Below, in pieces: positions 42,191-50,034 of a stretch of DNA of 64,000 nt. The stretch's first letter is position 1. Every line of letters starts with the position of its first letter. Source of the stretch: a virus; IMG/VR virus record IMGVR_UViG_3300005537_000002, positions 113,638 through 177,637 of that record, one strand, 5' to 3'. The position numbers were made by a program, and so were the translations under genes. The notes below the pieces were generated by a model. That model saw only the letters and a program-made list of their open reading frames with translations. It made no database searches and had not been told where the DNA came from.

Positions 42191-42940
42191 ATGCGTTTGT
42201 TTATGCTACCTTCGAGTGGCGACTTTTGCTCTAAGCACCTAGTTATCGAACACGCTAGTACGCACTTGTGTAGCAGACTGTTTCAACGCGGTAAGAGGTT
42301 TGACACCTACCGTGGTCGCAACTTACTACAACTACACGGTTTGGAGGACTACCACGACACGCTAGTAGCAGAAATGGAACGTCGTGGTATGCGACATCGC
42401 AGTCCTTTCCCTGAAGGGCTGCAGTACCCAAACGTTGGAACTGTCGATACTAAGCAGTCTAGTATCGAACTAGGTGTGATGTGCGATGAGTGTCGTGTAC
42501 GACTGGAACTGAACATGAACACAGGTGAGTTATTAACTGCGTTTCGACGCCTGCTAGAGGAACGTAACTCACTGGCTGATGAGCACACGTTAGTATTGTG
42601 GCAGTTGGATCAAGCGTTACAAAGCGTTGAACCGATTGTCCGTCAGTACGACCCAACTGAACTTGAGACTATGGTCCGTTGGGCCGAACACATTCACCTG
42701 AAAGAGACCACAGAGCGAATTCAGCTAACTAACAAGTCTGAAGAGGTTCGGTGGCTCGCTGCTAACATCGCTGCCATTTACGGTATGCTGTCAACTCGAG
42801 CGACTCAAGGCTTGAAACTCGCTGAAAGTACAGGTAGAGACTACGTAGACACCGTAGTTGAAGACCTGCAGGTTATGTTCGGGCCAGAAGAAGACGACAG
42901 TGACGGCGACGGTAACACAGGCAACCCCAAGACGAACTAA
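42191..42940 (+). CDS. DenV-like (pyrimidine-dimer glycosylase-type) protein with extra C-terminal domain
   Basis: 249 residues. The first 75 resemble proteins annotated as pyrimidine-dimer DNA glycosylase: an MRL start, a KHLVIEHASTH motif with Glu20 (T4 endonuclease V uses a similarly placed Glu), and a YHDTLVAEMERRGMRHRSP helix-loop. Such enzymes excise UV photoproducts. The remaining 170 residues, helical with a CDEC pair near 98-101 and an acidic tail, are unassigned. Function is inferred from pattern only. Confidence 0.6.
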   Translation: MRLFMLPSSGDFCSKHLVIEHASTHLCSRLFQRGKRFDTYRGRNLLQLHGLEDYHDTLVAEMERRGMRHRSPFPEGLQYPNVGTVDTKQSSIELGVMCDECRVRLELNMNTGELLTAFRRLLEERNSLADEHTLVLWQLDQALQSVEPIVRQYDPTELETMVRWAEHIHLKETTERIQLTNKSEEVRWLAANIAAIYGMLSTRATQGLKLAESTGRDYVDTVVEDLQVMFGPEEDDSDGDGNTGNPKTN

Positions 42941-42942
42941 TC

Positions 42943-42984
42943 ATAGTATCAGTGGCTGTCCTACTCCATAGCCACTGATACTAT
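42943..42984 (+). terminator. 15-bp hairpin
   Basis: ATAGTATCAGTGGCT (42943-42957) pairs perfectly with 42970-42984, directly after the stop of the previous gene, and is followed by AGTTTG. Confidence 0.65.
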
Positions 42985-43026
42985 AGTTTGAGAGTGTCCC
43001 TACTACTAAACGTCAAACGGTTACTC

Positions 43027-43056
43027 TTGATTTGGGTTTCGGTTTACGATTATAAT
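43027..43056 (+). promoter_or_regulatory. Sigma70-like promoter, TTGATT class
   Basis: TTGATT (43027-43032), 18-nt spacer, TATAAT (43051-43056). Drives the gene at 43154. Confidence 0.75.
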
Positions 43057-43153
43057 ATAAACATATAGGTACTCTTCGCTACAGTGGTGCCTATTTTACT
43101 TAGTAGAAGGCCAACATTTCTCAACAAAGGAATGTGGGAGGAAGGAAGAAGTT

Positions 43154-44185
43154 ATGAAGAATACTTGCGCCCGTGAAGGTTGCAACAACGATGCAGTTAA
43201 TAAGTACTGCAGCATGAGGTGCTTCGGCTTGGATAGGTCAGCTAAACAAGCACTTGCACCAGTTCCTGTAAACACCTGTGCTTTACCGACATGCAACGCA
43301 CCCCTGCCAAAGGGTCATACCGGTAAGTACTGCCCTAAGACGGATCACTTCCCGCAGCATATGGCACTGAAGCGAGCAGTCTCTGCTGAAGAGCGTGAAG
43401 AGCAGTCTGTGTCGATCGCTTCACGCACAACCACTACGGAGACTGTGTTCGCTGCACAGTACAAAGTGGAACGGTCGAGAGCGTTTTTTGAGAAGACACA
43501 GGAAGAGTTGCGACAGACTCGAGAGGATAGCGAAAGGGAGGATAAGTGGTCCGCTTTTGAACACAGGTTTTCAGAGGTTGGAGCAGCTCTTATCCCAGTC
43601 ATCATGGCTATCGCCATTGGTGCTGACATCGCCGTGTTTCTGTGGAAACACAGTGGTGAGACCAATCCGTTTCTCAACCTACCCCTGCTGTTCCTGTCGA
43701 TTGGTTTTGAGATTGCACTCGCGGCTCTCACGTATCATATTAGGGGCTTACTGAAGGACAAGACTCTAGCACCTGAGTCGATGAAGGAGTCGGTAGAGCA
43801 GCGTTTTCGATCAGCTAGGACCGGTTGGTTCTTCCTAGCTATAGTATCATCACTAGCACAGTTTGCTGCTATCACCGGTGCAGACCTTACTGGACTAAAC
43901 TTACTAGTTGGGACTGTCATCGCAGTACGTGTATTGGGAACAACTGGCGTAGATGGAGTCATTGCGCTGTGCTTTGCACCGCGAGTCAAGACTCCTGCGA
44001 TGAGGGTCGCAGAACTGCGACAGGAAGCTGATGACTTACTCCAGTTGGCTGGAGCAATGAGGGAACGGCTTATCGCTGAGGGTGCTGTACGGTTGCAGTT
44101 CTTAGAGCTAGATCGACCTGCAGTGGGGTCTGTTAACGGGATCACGGAAGTACCTGACGCTAACGATTCCCAAGCTTCCGCGTGA
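43154..44185 (+). CDS. Multi-pass membrane protein with N-terminal zinc fingers
   Basis: 343 residues. The N-terminus has two Cys-rich units (Cys5/Cys10/Cys19/Cys23 and Cys42/Cys47/Cys60 with His), then a charged coiled coil (about 95-135), then four or more hydrophobic helices (about 140-163, 172-196, 224-245, 252-278) and a charged C-terminal tail. A cytoplasmic sensor tethered to the host membrane is a reasonable picture. No family recognised. Leader AGGAAGGAAGAAGTT. Confidence 0.78.
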   Translation: MKNTCAREGCNNDAVNKYCSMRCFGLDRSAKQALAPVPVNTCALPTCNAPLPKGHTGKYCPKTDHFPQHMALKRAVSAEEREEQSVSIASRTTTTETVFAAQYKVERSRAFFEKTQEELRQTREDSEREDKWSAFEHRFSEVGAALIPVIMAIAIGADIAVFLWKHSGETNPFLNLPLLFLSIGFEIALAALTYHIRGLLKDKTLAPESMKESVEQRFRSARTGWFFLAIVSSLAQFAAITGADLTGLNLLVGTVIAVRVLGTTGVDGVIALCFAPRVKTPAMRVAELRQEADDLLQLAGAMRERLIAEGAVRLQFLELDRPAVGSVNGITEVPDANDSQASA

Positions 44186-44573
44186 TACGATCGAAGATGC
44201 TAGTAACGTTCGATGGTGGAGCTGCTGTTTGCTGTCGAACGTTCAGTTCCAATACTGTGGAGTGGTAGTAGCAGTGGATGAAATAACGTCCTTCATCGTG
44301 GAGTTTGAGGTCACAGGCAATGCCTCCACGATGAAGGACGTCTAAACAATCAACTAGTTGTTCGTATTCCGCTTGGTAACCGTCCTCAGTGGTTTCGTCG
44401 TCTTCCATGAAACGAGTCCATACTACGCAGACTGCACCGGTTTGAGGATCAATGTACAGTTCGTAGCCCGAACTTAGTAACGGACGGTTATCATCAACTT
44501 CTGGACCGTATTTGCATCTTACTACACTACGCAAAGCTAAGTGTGCTTGTAGCGCAGTACGAGATGCATACAT
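44160..44573 (-). CDS. Hypothetical protein, convergent with the membrane gene
   Basis: 137 residues, alpha/beta, no recognised family. It overlaps the end of the + strand gene by 26 nt. Its coding sequence contains an 18-bp perfect inverted repeat (44286-44341). First of a minus-strand block. Confidence 0.72.
   Translation of the reverse strand: MYASRTALQAHLALRSVVRCKYGPEVDDNRPLLSSGYELYIDPQTGAVCVVWTRFMEDDETTEDGYQAEYEQLVDCLDVLHRGGIACDLKLHDEGRYFIHCYYHSTVLELNVRQQTAAPPSNVTSIFDRITRKLGNR
44286..44341. repeat. 18-bp perfect inverted repeat inside a gene
   Basis: ACGTCCTTCATCGTGGAG (44286-44303) is the exact complement of 44324-44341, with 20 nt between. It would form a strong hairpin in the mRNA of the minus-strand gene. 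Confidence 0.75.
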
Positions 44574-44579
44574 AACAGA

Positions 44580-44831
44580 TTACACCTTTCCAGCTTTGAC
44601 GGCTACGCAATACAGACGTCGTGCTTGGTTGTAGCTGAATAACGTGTCAGTGTTTAAACCTCTCCAGAAGTTGATGAACGCAACATCCGCCTCTATACGA
44701 CGTGCTAGTTCCTCACGTGTACAGACAGTTGCGTTACCGCAGTTCGCACACTTAGTACGTGTACGTTCGTTACGCTCAAACCCACACTCCAGACAGACTC
44801 GATGAGGTTCCTCAGTCCCGTACTCGATCAT
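44580..44831 (-). CDS. Zinc-ribbon protein
   Basis: 83 residues from ATG 44831. CLEC and CANC with a C-x-x-C spacing of 14-15 residues make a zinc ribbon, followed by a basic helix. A longer ORF up to 44903 would translate the conserved inverted repeat at 44860-44938, so the shorter start is preferred although its ribosome binding site is weak. Confidence 0.66.
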   Translation of the reverse strand: MIEYGTEEPHRVCLECGFERNERTRTKCANCGNATVCTREELARRIEADVAFINFWRGLNTDTLFSYNQARRLYCVAVKAGKV

Positions 44832-44859
44832 ATATTCGACCTGACTTACTATAACGCTA

Positions 44860-44938
44860 TAGTTAGTTTTTACTGGGTGTATATACATAGATATATAAAT
44901 CATACGTATACGTTTGCAGCCCGAGTAAAAACTAACTA
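44860..44938. repeat. Long inverted repeat element, copy 2
   Basis: TAGTTAGTTTTTACTGGG (44860-44877) pairs with the end of the element (44920-44938) through a one-base bulge. The loop holds ATAAATCATAC at 44895, the same offset as in copy 1 at 34042. Lower-stem bases differ between copies in a way that keeps pairing. Confidence 0.7.
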
Positions 44939-44951
44939 CAACCGTTTCTAA

Positions 44952-45536
44952 TTATGGTTGCTTGTAAATGGGTCTTCCAGTTTCAGTGCTTTTCCCAACA
45001 GGCTGTTGTGCTCGCCTTGCAGCAGCGATGTTATCCTTTACTGTTTGGCTAAGCGTCTTTCCCTTCATGGGATGGTCATTATGTTTGTAGTACTCTGTCA
45101 CAGCCACTCGCAGCTTCTCCTTCTGTTCCGGGGGCATAGGTGGACGTTTACCCGCAGTCGTTGGTGTAGTAGTTGGCTGCACTATCTGCGTTTGAGTCAC
45201 GACTACAACCGGTGTCTCTTCCGTGACGGGTTCAGCAATCTCGGATGGCTCAGCTACTACTGTAGTTGCATCGTCTAGCACAGACGGGTGTTCTTGCACC
45301 TCAACAACTGGCAGTTCAGTCTCAGTGTCAGGACCTTCTTCTACGTCAGGTTTAGGACTAGCGTCAACTACTTCCTCGACGGGTTTGACTACGACAGCAT
45401 CTAGCTGTGCTTCTGTAGTTGGCTCGACAGAGCCTAATTCTGGTTCGCCCAACTCAAGCTCGAGTGTGGCGGTCTCAACGTTAGCGACTGCCTTACGACG
45501 ACGTGATGTTCCTTCGGATGTCTTCTTACGTGGCAT
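44952..45536 (-). CDS. Putative DNA-binding protein with NUMOD-like motif
   Basis: 194 residues. A basic N-terminus (about 1-17) is followed by about 110 residues of acidic Val/Thr/Pro/Glu-rich linker, then a basic C-terminal part where HPMKGKTLSQTVKDNIAAARR resembles NUMOD3, a DNA-binding motif common in homing endonucleases. No nuclease domain is seen. Leader AAAAGGAGTTGGATCCCC. It may be a nucleoid-type or regulatory protein. Confidence 0.74.
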   Translation of the reverse strand: MPRKKTSEGTSRRRKAVANVETATLELELGEPELGSVEPTTEAQLDAVVVKPVEEVVDASPKPDVEEGPDTETELPVVEVQEHPSVLDDATTVVAEPSEIAEPVTEETPVVVVTQTQIVQPTTTPTTAGKRPPMPPEQKEKLRVAVTEYYKHNDHPMKGKTLSQTVKDNIAAARRAQQPVGKSTETGRPIYKQP

Positions 45537-45597
45537 GGGGATCCAACTCCTTTTCGGTACAATGGAGCGTTTGCTCCTTGTTTTATTATATATGTAT

Positions 45598-45627
45598 ATT
45601 ATAAACGAAGTACCGACAGAAAATCAA
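45598..45627 (-). promoter_or_regulatory. Minus-strand sigma70-like promoter
   Basis: On the minus strand, TTGATT (45627-45622), 18-nt spacer, TATAAT (45603-45598). It drives the gene ending at 45536. Confidence 0.75.
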
Positions 45628-45667
45628 GAGTGTCCCCTACAGTTATGACTGCAATTTTTCTCAGGCG

Positions 45668-46102
45668 TTACCTGCTTAGGTTGTGGAGGCCCACTAAAAC
45701 CTCTAGCGATAGATGCTGATAACTACCTACTGTGGAGTGCAAGTACCGCAATAAGTGAGCACAGGCGTCAATGTGATGTGCGAGCACCTTATGAGGTTTC
45801 AACAGTAAGGTTGCGTCATCTAAGAACGCTGTCCGAGACGAGGGTGTTTGCTGCACCAACAGTAGGTGGTGCAATTCTGAGAAGGCTTCGATGGCACCGA
45901 TGACTTTGACTGTACGTAGCATCGGTCCATGAGACACATTACCTGAGTTGAACGACTCGCACACGATAACCCCAGAGGGTCCGATGTGCTGCAGATACAG
46001 ATGTAAGTCTGTATACGTCTTTAGCACATCGGTGTAGAGCGTTAGCTCCCTTAGGTACGCGATCCCGATACTGACTCCAGGATCGACACAGAAAACTTCC
46101 AA
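45668..46102 (-). CDS. RuvC-like resolvase/nuclease
   Basis: 144 residues with an RNase H/RuvC-like pattern: VDPGVSIGIAYL at about 6-17 (first catalytic Asp), VIVCESF near 45-51 (Glu) and AHHIDACAHLLRYL near 109-122 (late His/Asp). Phages use such enzymes to resolve Holliday junctions and trim branched DNA before packaging. The start is TTG 46102. It is co-directional with the wHTH gene upstream. Confidence 0.78.
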   Translation of the reverse strand: MEVFCVDPGVSIGIAYLRELTLYTDVLKTYTDLHLYLQHIGPSGVIVCESFNSGNVSHGPMLRTVKVIGAIEAFSELHHLLLVQQTPSSRTAFLDDATLLLKPHKVLAHHIDACAHLLRYLHSTVGSYQHLSLEVLVGLHNLSR

Positions 46103-46121
46103 CTGACTACCACTCCAACTG

Positions 46122-46580
46122 TTACGCTACCGCTTCCTCCTCAGCAACGTAGTACGTCTTCACGGACCGTTCTCCGTGAAGGAACTTAGGTCTGCTGTAG
46201 ATGCGGCCTTCTTGTTCCAATCGTGCAAGAGCCTCTTCCACAATACTTCTCTTGAATGAGGTCATCAGACAATTCGATCCTGGTTGCCCTGGATTGGTTC
46301 TGATCCATCGATAGACTTTGTCCGCGACTTCATCCTCCTTTGTACGTAAGAGCTCGGATTCAGGTGCCTGTCCTTTTGGGTAGTATTTTGTGATTGGTCT
46401 GTGGTCCGTCCTTACTAGACGGACTTCGATGAGACCTGCTTCCTCCAACTCACGTAATGCTTCGTGTACTTGCACACGTGCAGTACCTGCCATTAGATTC
46501 GTGAGCGGCACTCCGGGCCATAGTTCGATTTGTGCCAACGCTCTCTCGGCGTGTTTCGAGAGCTCAATCGTTGAGACCAT
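46122..46580 (-). CDS. Winged-helix transcriptional regulator
   Basis: 152 residues with two winged-helix-like units: residues about 8-55 (AERALAQIEL, GVPLTNLMAGTARVQVHEALRELEEAGLIEVR) and about 80-140 (SNCLMTSFKRSIVEEALARLEQEGRIYSR). ATG 46580 lies 10 nt after AAGGAG and is preferred over 46589. It may control the minus-strand block or the divergent genes to the right. Confidence 0.77.
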   Translation of the reverse strand: MVSTIELSKHAERALAQIELWPGVPLTNLMAGTARVQVHEALRELEEAGLIEVRLVRTDHRPITKYYPKGQAPESELLRTKEDEVADKVYRWIRTNPGQPGSNCLMTSFKRSIVEEALARLEQEGRIYSRPKFLHGERSVKTYYVAEEEAVA

Positions 46581-46645
46581 GTTCTGCATTCTCCTTGCTT
46601 ATTGAAACTACTTGGCACTGCGAGGCACTCCGACTGATGTTTATA

Positions 46646-46674
46646 ATTATATAATATAGCATAATGAAAATCAA
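46646..46674 (-). promoter_or_regulatory. Minus-strand sigma70-like promoter
   Basis: TTGATT (46674-46669), 17-nt spacer, TATAAT (46651-46646) on the minus strand. It drives the winged-helix and RuvC-like genes. Confidence 0.75.
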
Positions 46675-46760
46675 GGTGGTTCGGGTCTCCTACGCAAAGC
46701 ACAGTCGCGTTGTAGGGACTTTATACAAGAACTTCGATAACTCGGATAATTTTTTAAGCT

Positions 46761-46820
46761 CCCCCCATATATATAATATTTTATCGCGGGGGTATTAAAA
46801 ATATAACGTTGCTATCGATC
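46761..46820 (+). ncRNA. Structured element with CCCCCCATATATAT, copy 2
   Basis: It shares with 34321-34377, in the same order, a U-tract, CCCCCCATATATAT, an AATATA stretch and (G)TGCTATCGA. The stems are less clear in this copy. RNA nature is an inference. Confidence 0.35.
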
Positions 46821-47008
46821 TCTACTTTACTTATCAATGGTGTACCATGTATATCACACATGATTTCTAAAGTGAAAGTACTTGTTTGCCTTAATTTCGA
46901 AATGGCGCCATATAGCATAGCTGAGCCGTGTTTTTACAATACATGAGCTTATCTGGAAACGTAGCTAGGTTGCTTACGTACATCCTAGGGGTGGACCTAC
47001 AACTGCCC

Positions 47009-47038
47009 TTGATTTTTCATATGTACGTCATGTATAAT
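47009..47038 (+). promoter_or_regulatory. Promoter with operator-like inverted repeat
   Basis: TTGATT (47009-47014), 18-nt spacer, TATAAT (47033-47038). CATATGTACGTCAT (47018-47031) and its perfect complement (47046-47059) enclose the -10 box, as expected of a repressor operator or a hairpin at the transcript start. Confidence 0.75.
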
Positions 47039-47076
47039 TAAATTAATGACGTACATATGTGACAAAGGTGGTGTAT

Positions 47077-47250
47077 ATGCCTCAGCCGATCTGGCAAGTG
47101 TTTCTTATCTGTGTTGTAGCTGAGCTGCTAGCGTACGTACTGTGCACGTATGGGAGTAGGAAGTCTATTCCTCCAATGCATTGGACTACTCTAGGGGATG
47201 CTCCCACATTAAAGTTGAAGTCGACGAAGCATAGAGAGTTGCATGTCTGA
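47077..47250 (+). CDS. Small membrane protein
   Basis: 57 residues with one hydrophobic helix (about 5-24) and a basic C-terminal tail. ATG 47077 behind AAAGGTGGTGTAT is preferred to the GTG at 47059. Overlaps the next gene by 8 nt. Confidence 0.7.
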   Translation: MPQPIWQVFLICVVAELLAYVLCTYGSRKSIPPMHWTTLGDAPTLKLKSTKHRELHV

Positions 47251-47920
47251 GTTGGTGTTAACGATGACAGGAACACCTCATATGCTCAAGCGCGTGAGTG
47301 AGTACGTACTCGTACACTTTCCGTATGAGGTTGGTGACCTCCCGCTAGGTATGAAGCCTTCTGTAGAGGGTTTGGTGCTGATCCTACACGTAAGTGAGTT
47401 TGCAGAACGTTCGATGTCGTACCCAACCTTTATAACGCAAACAGTGGAGTATTTTCGTAACGATAGAGTGCCGATAGTGTACGAGTTGGTGTCGGACTAC
47501 TACCCATTGCAGCTGTGCTTTACGAGTGGGGTAGTAGCAGAACGTGTAGTGGAGCAGATACGTGCTATCGCGAACGAACCTTGGGTAGTGAGTTTGGATC
47601 GGCGGTGCGTGTATGTGATGCTCAAGAGGGCGTTCCTGTCGCCGTTACAGTGCAGTAGTTTAGTCGAACATAGAGATATTGAGTGGTGGGACTTCCTAGG
47701 CGGAGAAGATGACTGGTCCTACGAAAAGTTGTGTGGACTGTTGTGTAGGTTATACAGTCCAGGGTATATAATAGTAGTGGATAAGCACGGTAGGTTTCAA
47801 CCAAGACCGGCTATACAGATGGCGTCTTGGACAGATGTTACCTTCACGAGATTAGAGTCTGCTCTTAACTACTTGCGAAAGCGGAAAGGGGTGAGTGATG
47901 CCACCACAGTGGAGAGCTAA
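47243..47920 (+). CDS. Hypothetical protein
   Basis: 225 residues, no recognised family; mixed alpha/beta, with a predicted two-domain layout. It overlaps the membrane-peptide gene and the nuclease gene, which makes a coupled three-gene unit. Confidence 0.74.
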   Translation: MSELVLTMTGTPHMLKRVSEYVLVHFPYEVGDLPLGMKPSVEGLVLILHVSEFAERSMSYPTFITQTVEYFRNDRVPIVYELVSDYYPLQLCFTSGVVAERVVEQIRAIANEPWVVSLDRRCVYVMLKRAFLSPLQCSSLVEHRDIEWWDFLGGEDDWSYEKLCGLLCRLYSPGYIIVVDKHGRFQPRPAIQMASWTDVTFTRLESALNYLRKRKGVSDATTVES

Positions 47921-48719
47921 AGAGACCTCCTACAAAGGCGTGCAGTTCCGTAGTAGGATTGAGGCTCGCTGGGCAACAGTATTGGACGGGTTAGGAGTAG
48001 TTTGGCAGTACGAACGGCAAGGGTTTGTACTAGGTACGCTGTCGTATCTACCTGACCTGTACCTGCCACAGATCGGAGCTTCTGGCGTCTGGCTGGAGAT
48101 TAAGGGAGAGAAACCCTCCGATCAGGAGTTAGAGAAAGCTGACCTACTAGCGTTGTATACACGTAAACCAGTATACGTGCAGTGGGGTGACATTGAGTTA
48201 CCGGTTGAGAGCCAGACCGAGAGTGCGATCGTATACTGGCCAAGTCGTATCTACCACTACGAACCAAGGAAGTTTAAGATGACTCGCATGCCGATGGATG
48301 TCGAACCGTCTATTGCATCTGTGCTAACCCGCCTTCAGCAACAAGACTTGTACGTGTACGTGAGAGACCACCGGTTATATACGAAGGATCCGTATAGCCA
48401 CTGTACGGATATGTGGACCGCTCTTATCGACAAGTATAGAGCGGAACTAACAGCGACTCTACAGCAGATGCCAGAAGGTAGGAAATGGCGAGTCGAAGGT
48501 GGTTGGGATACGAATCAGTGGTGGTGTGAGTGTCCGAAGTGTGGGCTGATAGGACTTGCATGGCGGGGTAGAGTCGACAAGTTGCTGTGCAGATGCGTGA
48601 AGACTGTTGCACAGTCTTACCTAACTCCTAAGATTGTGAAGGCATTTGAGGATGGTCGTAGCGCTAGATTTGAGTTCCCCTCGCCTATCCCAATAGTTGC
48701 GACCTCGGCAGCTAGCTAG
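47898..48719 (+). CDS. PD-(D/E)XK-like nuclease
   Basis: 273 residues. The N-terminal 80 carry the pattern YKGVQFRSRIEARWA (catalytic Glu), LGVVWQYERQGF, YLPDLYLP (Asp) and VWLEIKGE (ExK), typical of a phage PD-(D/E)XK nuclease domain. A zinc-ribbon-like CPKC/CRC motif sits near 212-232. Possible roles are DNA branch resolution, recombination or host DNA degradation. The exact substrate is unknown. Confidence 0.74.
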   Translation: MPPQWRAKETSYKGVQFRSRIEARWATVLDGLGVVWQYERQGFVLGTLSYLPDLYLPQIGASGVWLEIKGEKPSDQELEKADLLALYTRKPVYVQWGDIELPVESQTESAIVYWPSRIYHYEPRKFKMTRMPMDVEPSIASVLTRLQQQDLYVYVRDHRLYTKDPYSHCTDMWTALIDKYRAELTATLQQMPEGRKWRVEGGWDTNQWWCECPKCGLIGLAWRGRVDKLLCRCVKTVAQSYLTPKIVKAFEDGRSARFEFPSPIPIVATSAAS

Positions 48720-48728
48720 AAAGCCCTC

Positions 48729-48757
48729 TTGTAACTTCCACGTTTATATATTATAAT
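48729..48757 (+). promoter_or_regulatory. Sigma70-like promoter
   Basis: TTGTAA (48729-48734), 17-nt spacer, TATAAT (48752-48757). It is followed by a 13-bp hairpin in the leader of the gene at 48843. Confidence 0.7.
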
Positions 48758-48770
48758 ATAAACAAGAGAT

Positions 48771-48830
48771 GTTGTTGCTTCTGAAGTCCTTCCACGTTCG
48801 TACTCTCCAGAAGCAACAACTGGCTTTAGT
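48771..48830 (+). promoter_or_regulatory. 5'-leader hairpin
   Basis: GTTGTTGCTTCTG (48771-48783) pairs perfectly with CAGAAGCAACAAC (48818-48830), with a 34-nt loop. It lies wholly between promoter and gene and so may regulate expression or stabilise the 5' end. Confidence 0.6.
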
Positions 48831-48842
48831 GTAGGAGGTTAC

Positions 48843-49301
48843 ATGTATACGATGGTGCTGGTGAGTGGAGACGTCGACGACGATACGAGACTGCTACTAG
48901 AAAGGCATTTACCGAGGGAAGTTTGTAGGACCGCCGTAACCGATAGTGGAGTTACGTGTTGGTTCTTTCCTGTAGGTACTAGAGTGGACCTTATTGAGGA
49001 GTTCGAGAAAGCTCGACCAGTTCTAGGCGATAGGTTCGGGATGCTGCGAGAGATAGGCATGCAACTAGCGTATGTAAGGATGCCGAATCTGGTGGCACAG
49101 ATACACTTGATATACGCCTATGGACCGGATGCTCGCTACAACACGTTTGTAGTTGGGCGACGGTGTGGAAAATGTCACTACTACTATGGAGTAGTAGAGT
49201 TCAATAAGCACGCTACAAGTGCTGAAGGGTTTCAAAGTTGGTGTCGACGGTGTTCGTCCCAACTCGGGCACAAGCCGAAAAGAGAGGATGTAGATGGTTA
49301 G
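48843..49301 (+). CDS. Zinc-knuckle protein
   Basis: 152 residues. Cys108, Cys111, Cys134 and Cys137 form a CxxC-x22-CxxC zinc unit of the kind placed before HNH domains, but no HNH His-Asn-His set follows. Leader GTAGGAGGTTAC. The N-terminal 90 residues are alpha/beta and unassigned. Confidence 0.75.
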   Translation: MYTMVLVSGDVDDDTRLLLERHLPREVCRTAVTDSGVTCWFFPVGTRVDLIEEFEKARPVLGDRFGMLREIGMQLAYVRMPNLVAQIHLIYAYGPDARYNTFVVGRRCGKCHYYYGVVEFNKHATSAEGFQSWCRRCSSQLGHKPKREDVDG

Positions 49302-50025
49302 TTTAATAGATACGTGTGTGTCTACAATACCTAAGTCCTATCGAGAGGTATTGTGGAGTATGTTGTTGGGTGAGTTGCTGTCTGCGTTGCGGTCCAGTGA
49401 AGGTTCCTCAACCTTGTATGAGTATGCGGAACAGCACTTGCAGTTGGAGCCTCCGTATGTACGTTCCTATATGAGGTTATCCCGACGCTTCGCAGAACGT
49501 GCTGACGAAGTGAAGTCGATTCCAATTGCTGGACTTAGAGCTCTAGCTGGGGAACAGCTAACAGATGAAGAGGCCGAAAGACTACTTGCCGATGTGCTAG
49601 ATGGGAAGATAGAACGACGTAGTTTGAGCATCACCGAGGTAGCCTTTAGACTGTCGCCTACCGCGATGCCGGAGTCCGAAGCGGCTCTTGTAGAGTTAGC
49701 CGTAGCGGTGGAAGCGACCAGTGTCGAGGTTGAAACTACGCCAGAAGGGGTGAGAGAGGTTGACCTTACTGGGATAGACGTGGATACAACTCTTTGGGGT
49801 GAGTCTGAACGCGGTTTGGAGTACGTAGAACCTCCAGTAGATGAAGAGATTCCTCTGCTTCCTTCGATGAGGGAACTCTCATACAGGGTCGTAACTTCGA
49901 GGGAGAGTGTAGAGCAAGAAATGGAGATTGCTCTACAGACAGTTGCGGGTCGTCTACGCCGATGGTCTGAGTTATTGGCTAAAGAAGCCTCTTATGTAGA
50001 ACGTGTACTCAAGAGGGTCCACTAA
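49294..50025 (+). CDS. Hypothetical protein with HTH-like N-terminal half
   Basis: 243 residues. Residues about 40-105 include a possible helix-turn-helix (YEYAEQHLQLEPPYVRSYMRL) and resemble ParB-associated or KfrA-like helical domains only vaguely. An acidic linker follows, then a C-terminal coiled coil (about 200-243). Function unknown. Overlaps the upstream gene by 8 nt. Confidence 0.72.
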   Translation: MVSLIDTCVSTIPKSYREVLWSMLLGELLSALRSSEGSSTLYEYAEQHLQLEPPYVRSYMRLSRRFAERADEVKSIPIAGLRALAGEQLTDEEAERLLADVLDGKIERRSLSITEVAFRLSPTAMPESEAALVELAVAVEATSVEVETTPEGVREVDLTGIDVDTTLWGESERGLEYVEPPVDEEIPLLPSMRELSYRVVTSRESVEQEMEIALQTVAGRLRRWSELLAKEASYVERVLKRVH

Positions 50026-50034
50026 GAGACTAAC

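Larger units (their letters stand above)
46675..47076. other. Divergent intergenic region
   Basis: About 400 bp between divergent operons. It contains a diverged copy of the CCCCCCATATATAT element (46761-46774, with GTTGCTATCGAT near 46808), and at its right end the promoter at 47009 with an inverted repeat around its -10 box. No gene is supported. Confidence 0.6.

Noticed and set aside
44831-44903. Longer N-terminus of the zinc-ribbon gene on the minus strand
   Set aside because: It would be encoded by the conserved stem-loop element that is non-coding at its other copy, and it has no ribosome binding site.
44952-45536. Complete homing endonuclease
   Set aside because: A NUMOD3-like motif is present, but there is no GIY-YIG or HNH catalytic domain.
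49294-50025. ParB partner for the parS-like sites
   Set aside because: The protein has an HTH-like stretch, but no ParB N-terminal CTPase motif (GERRxRA) is visible.
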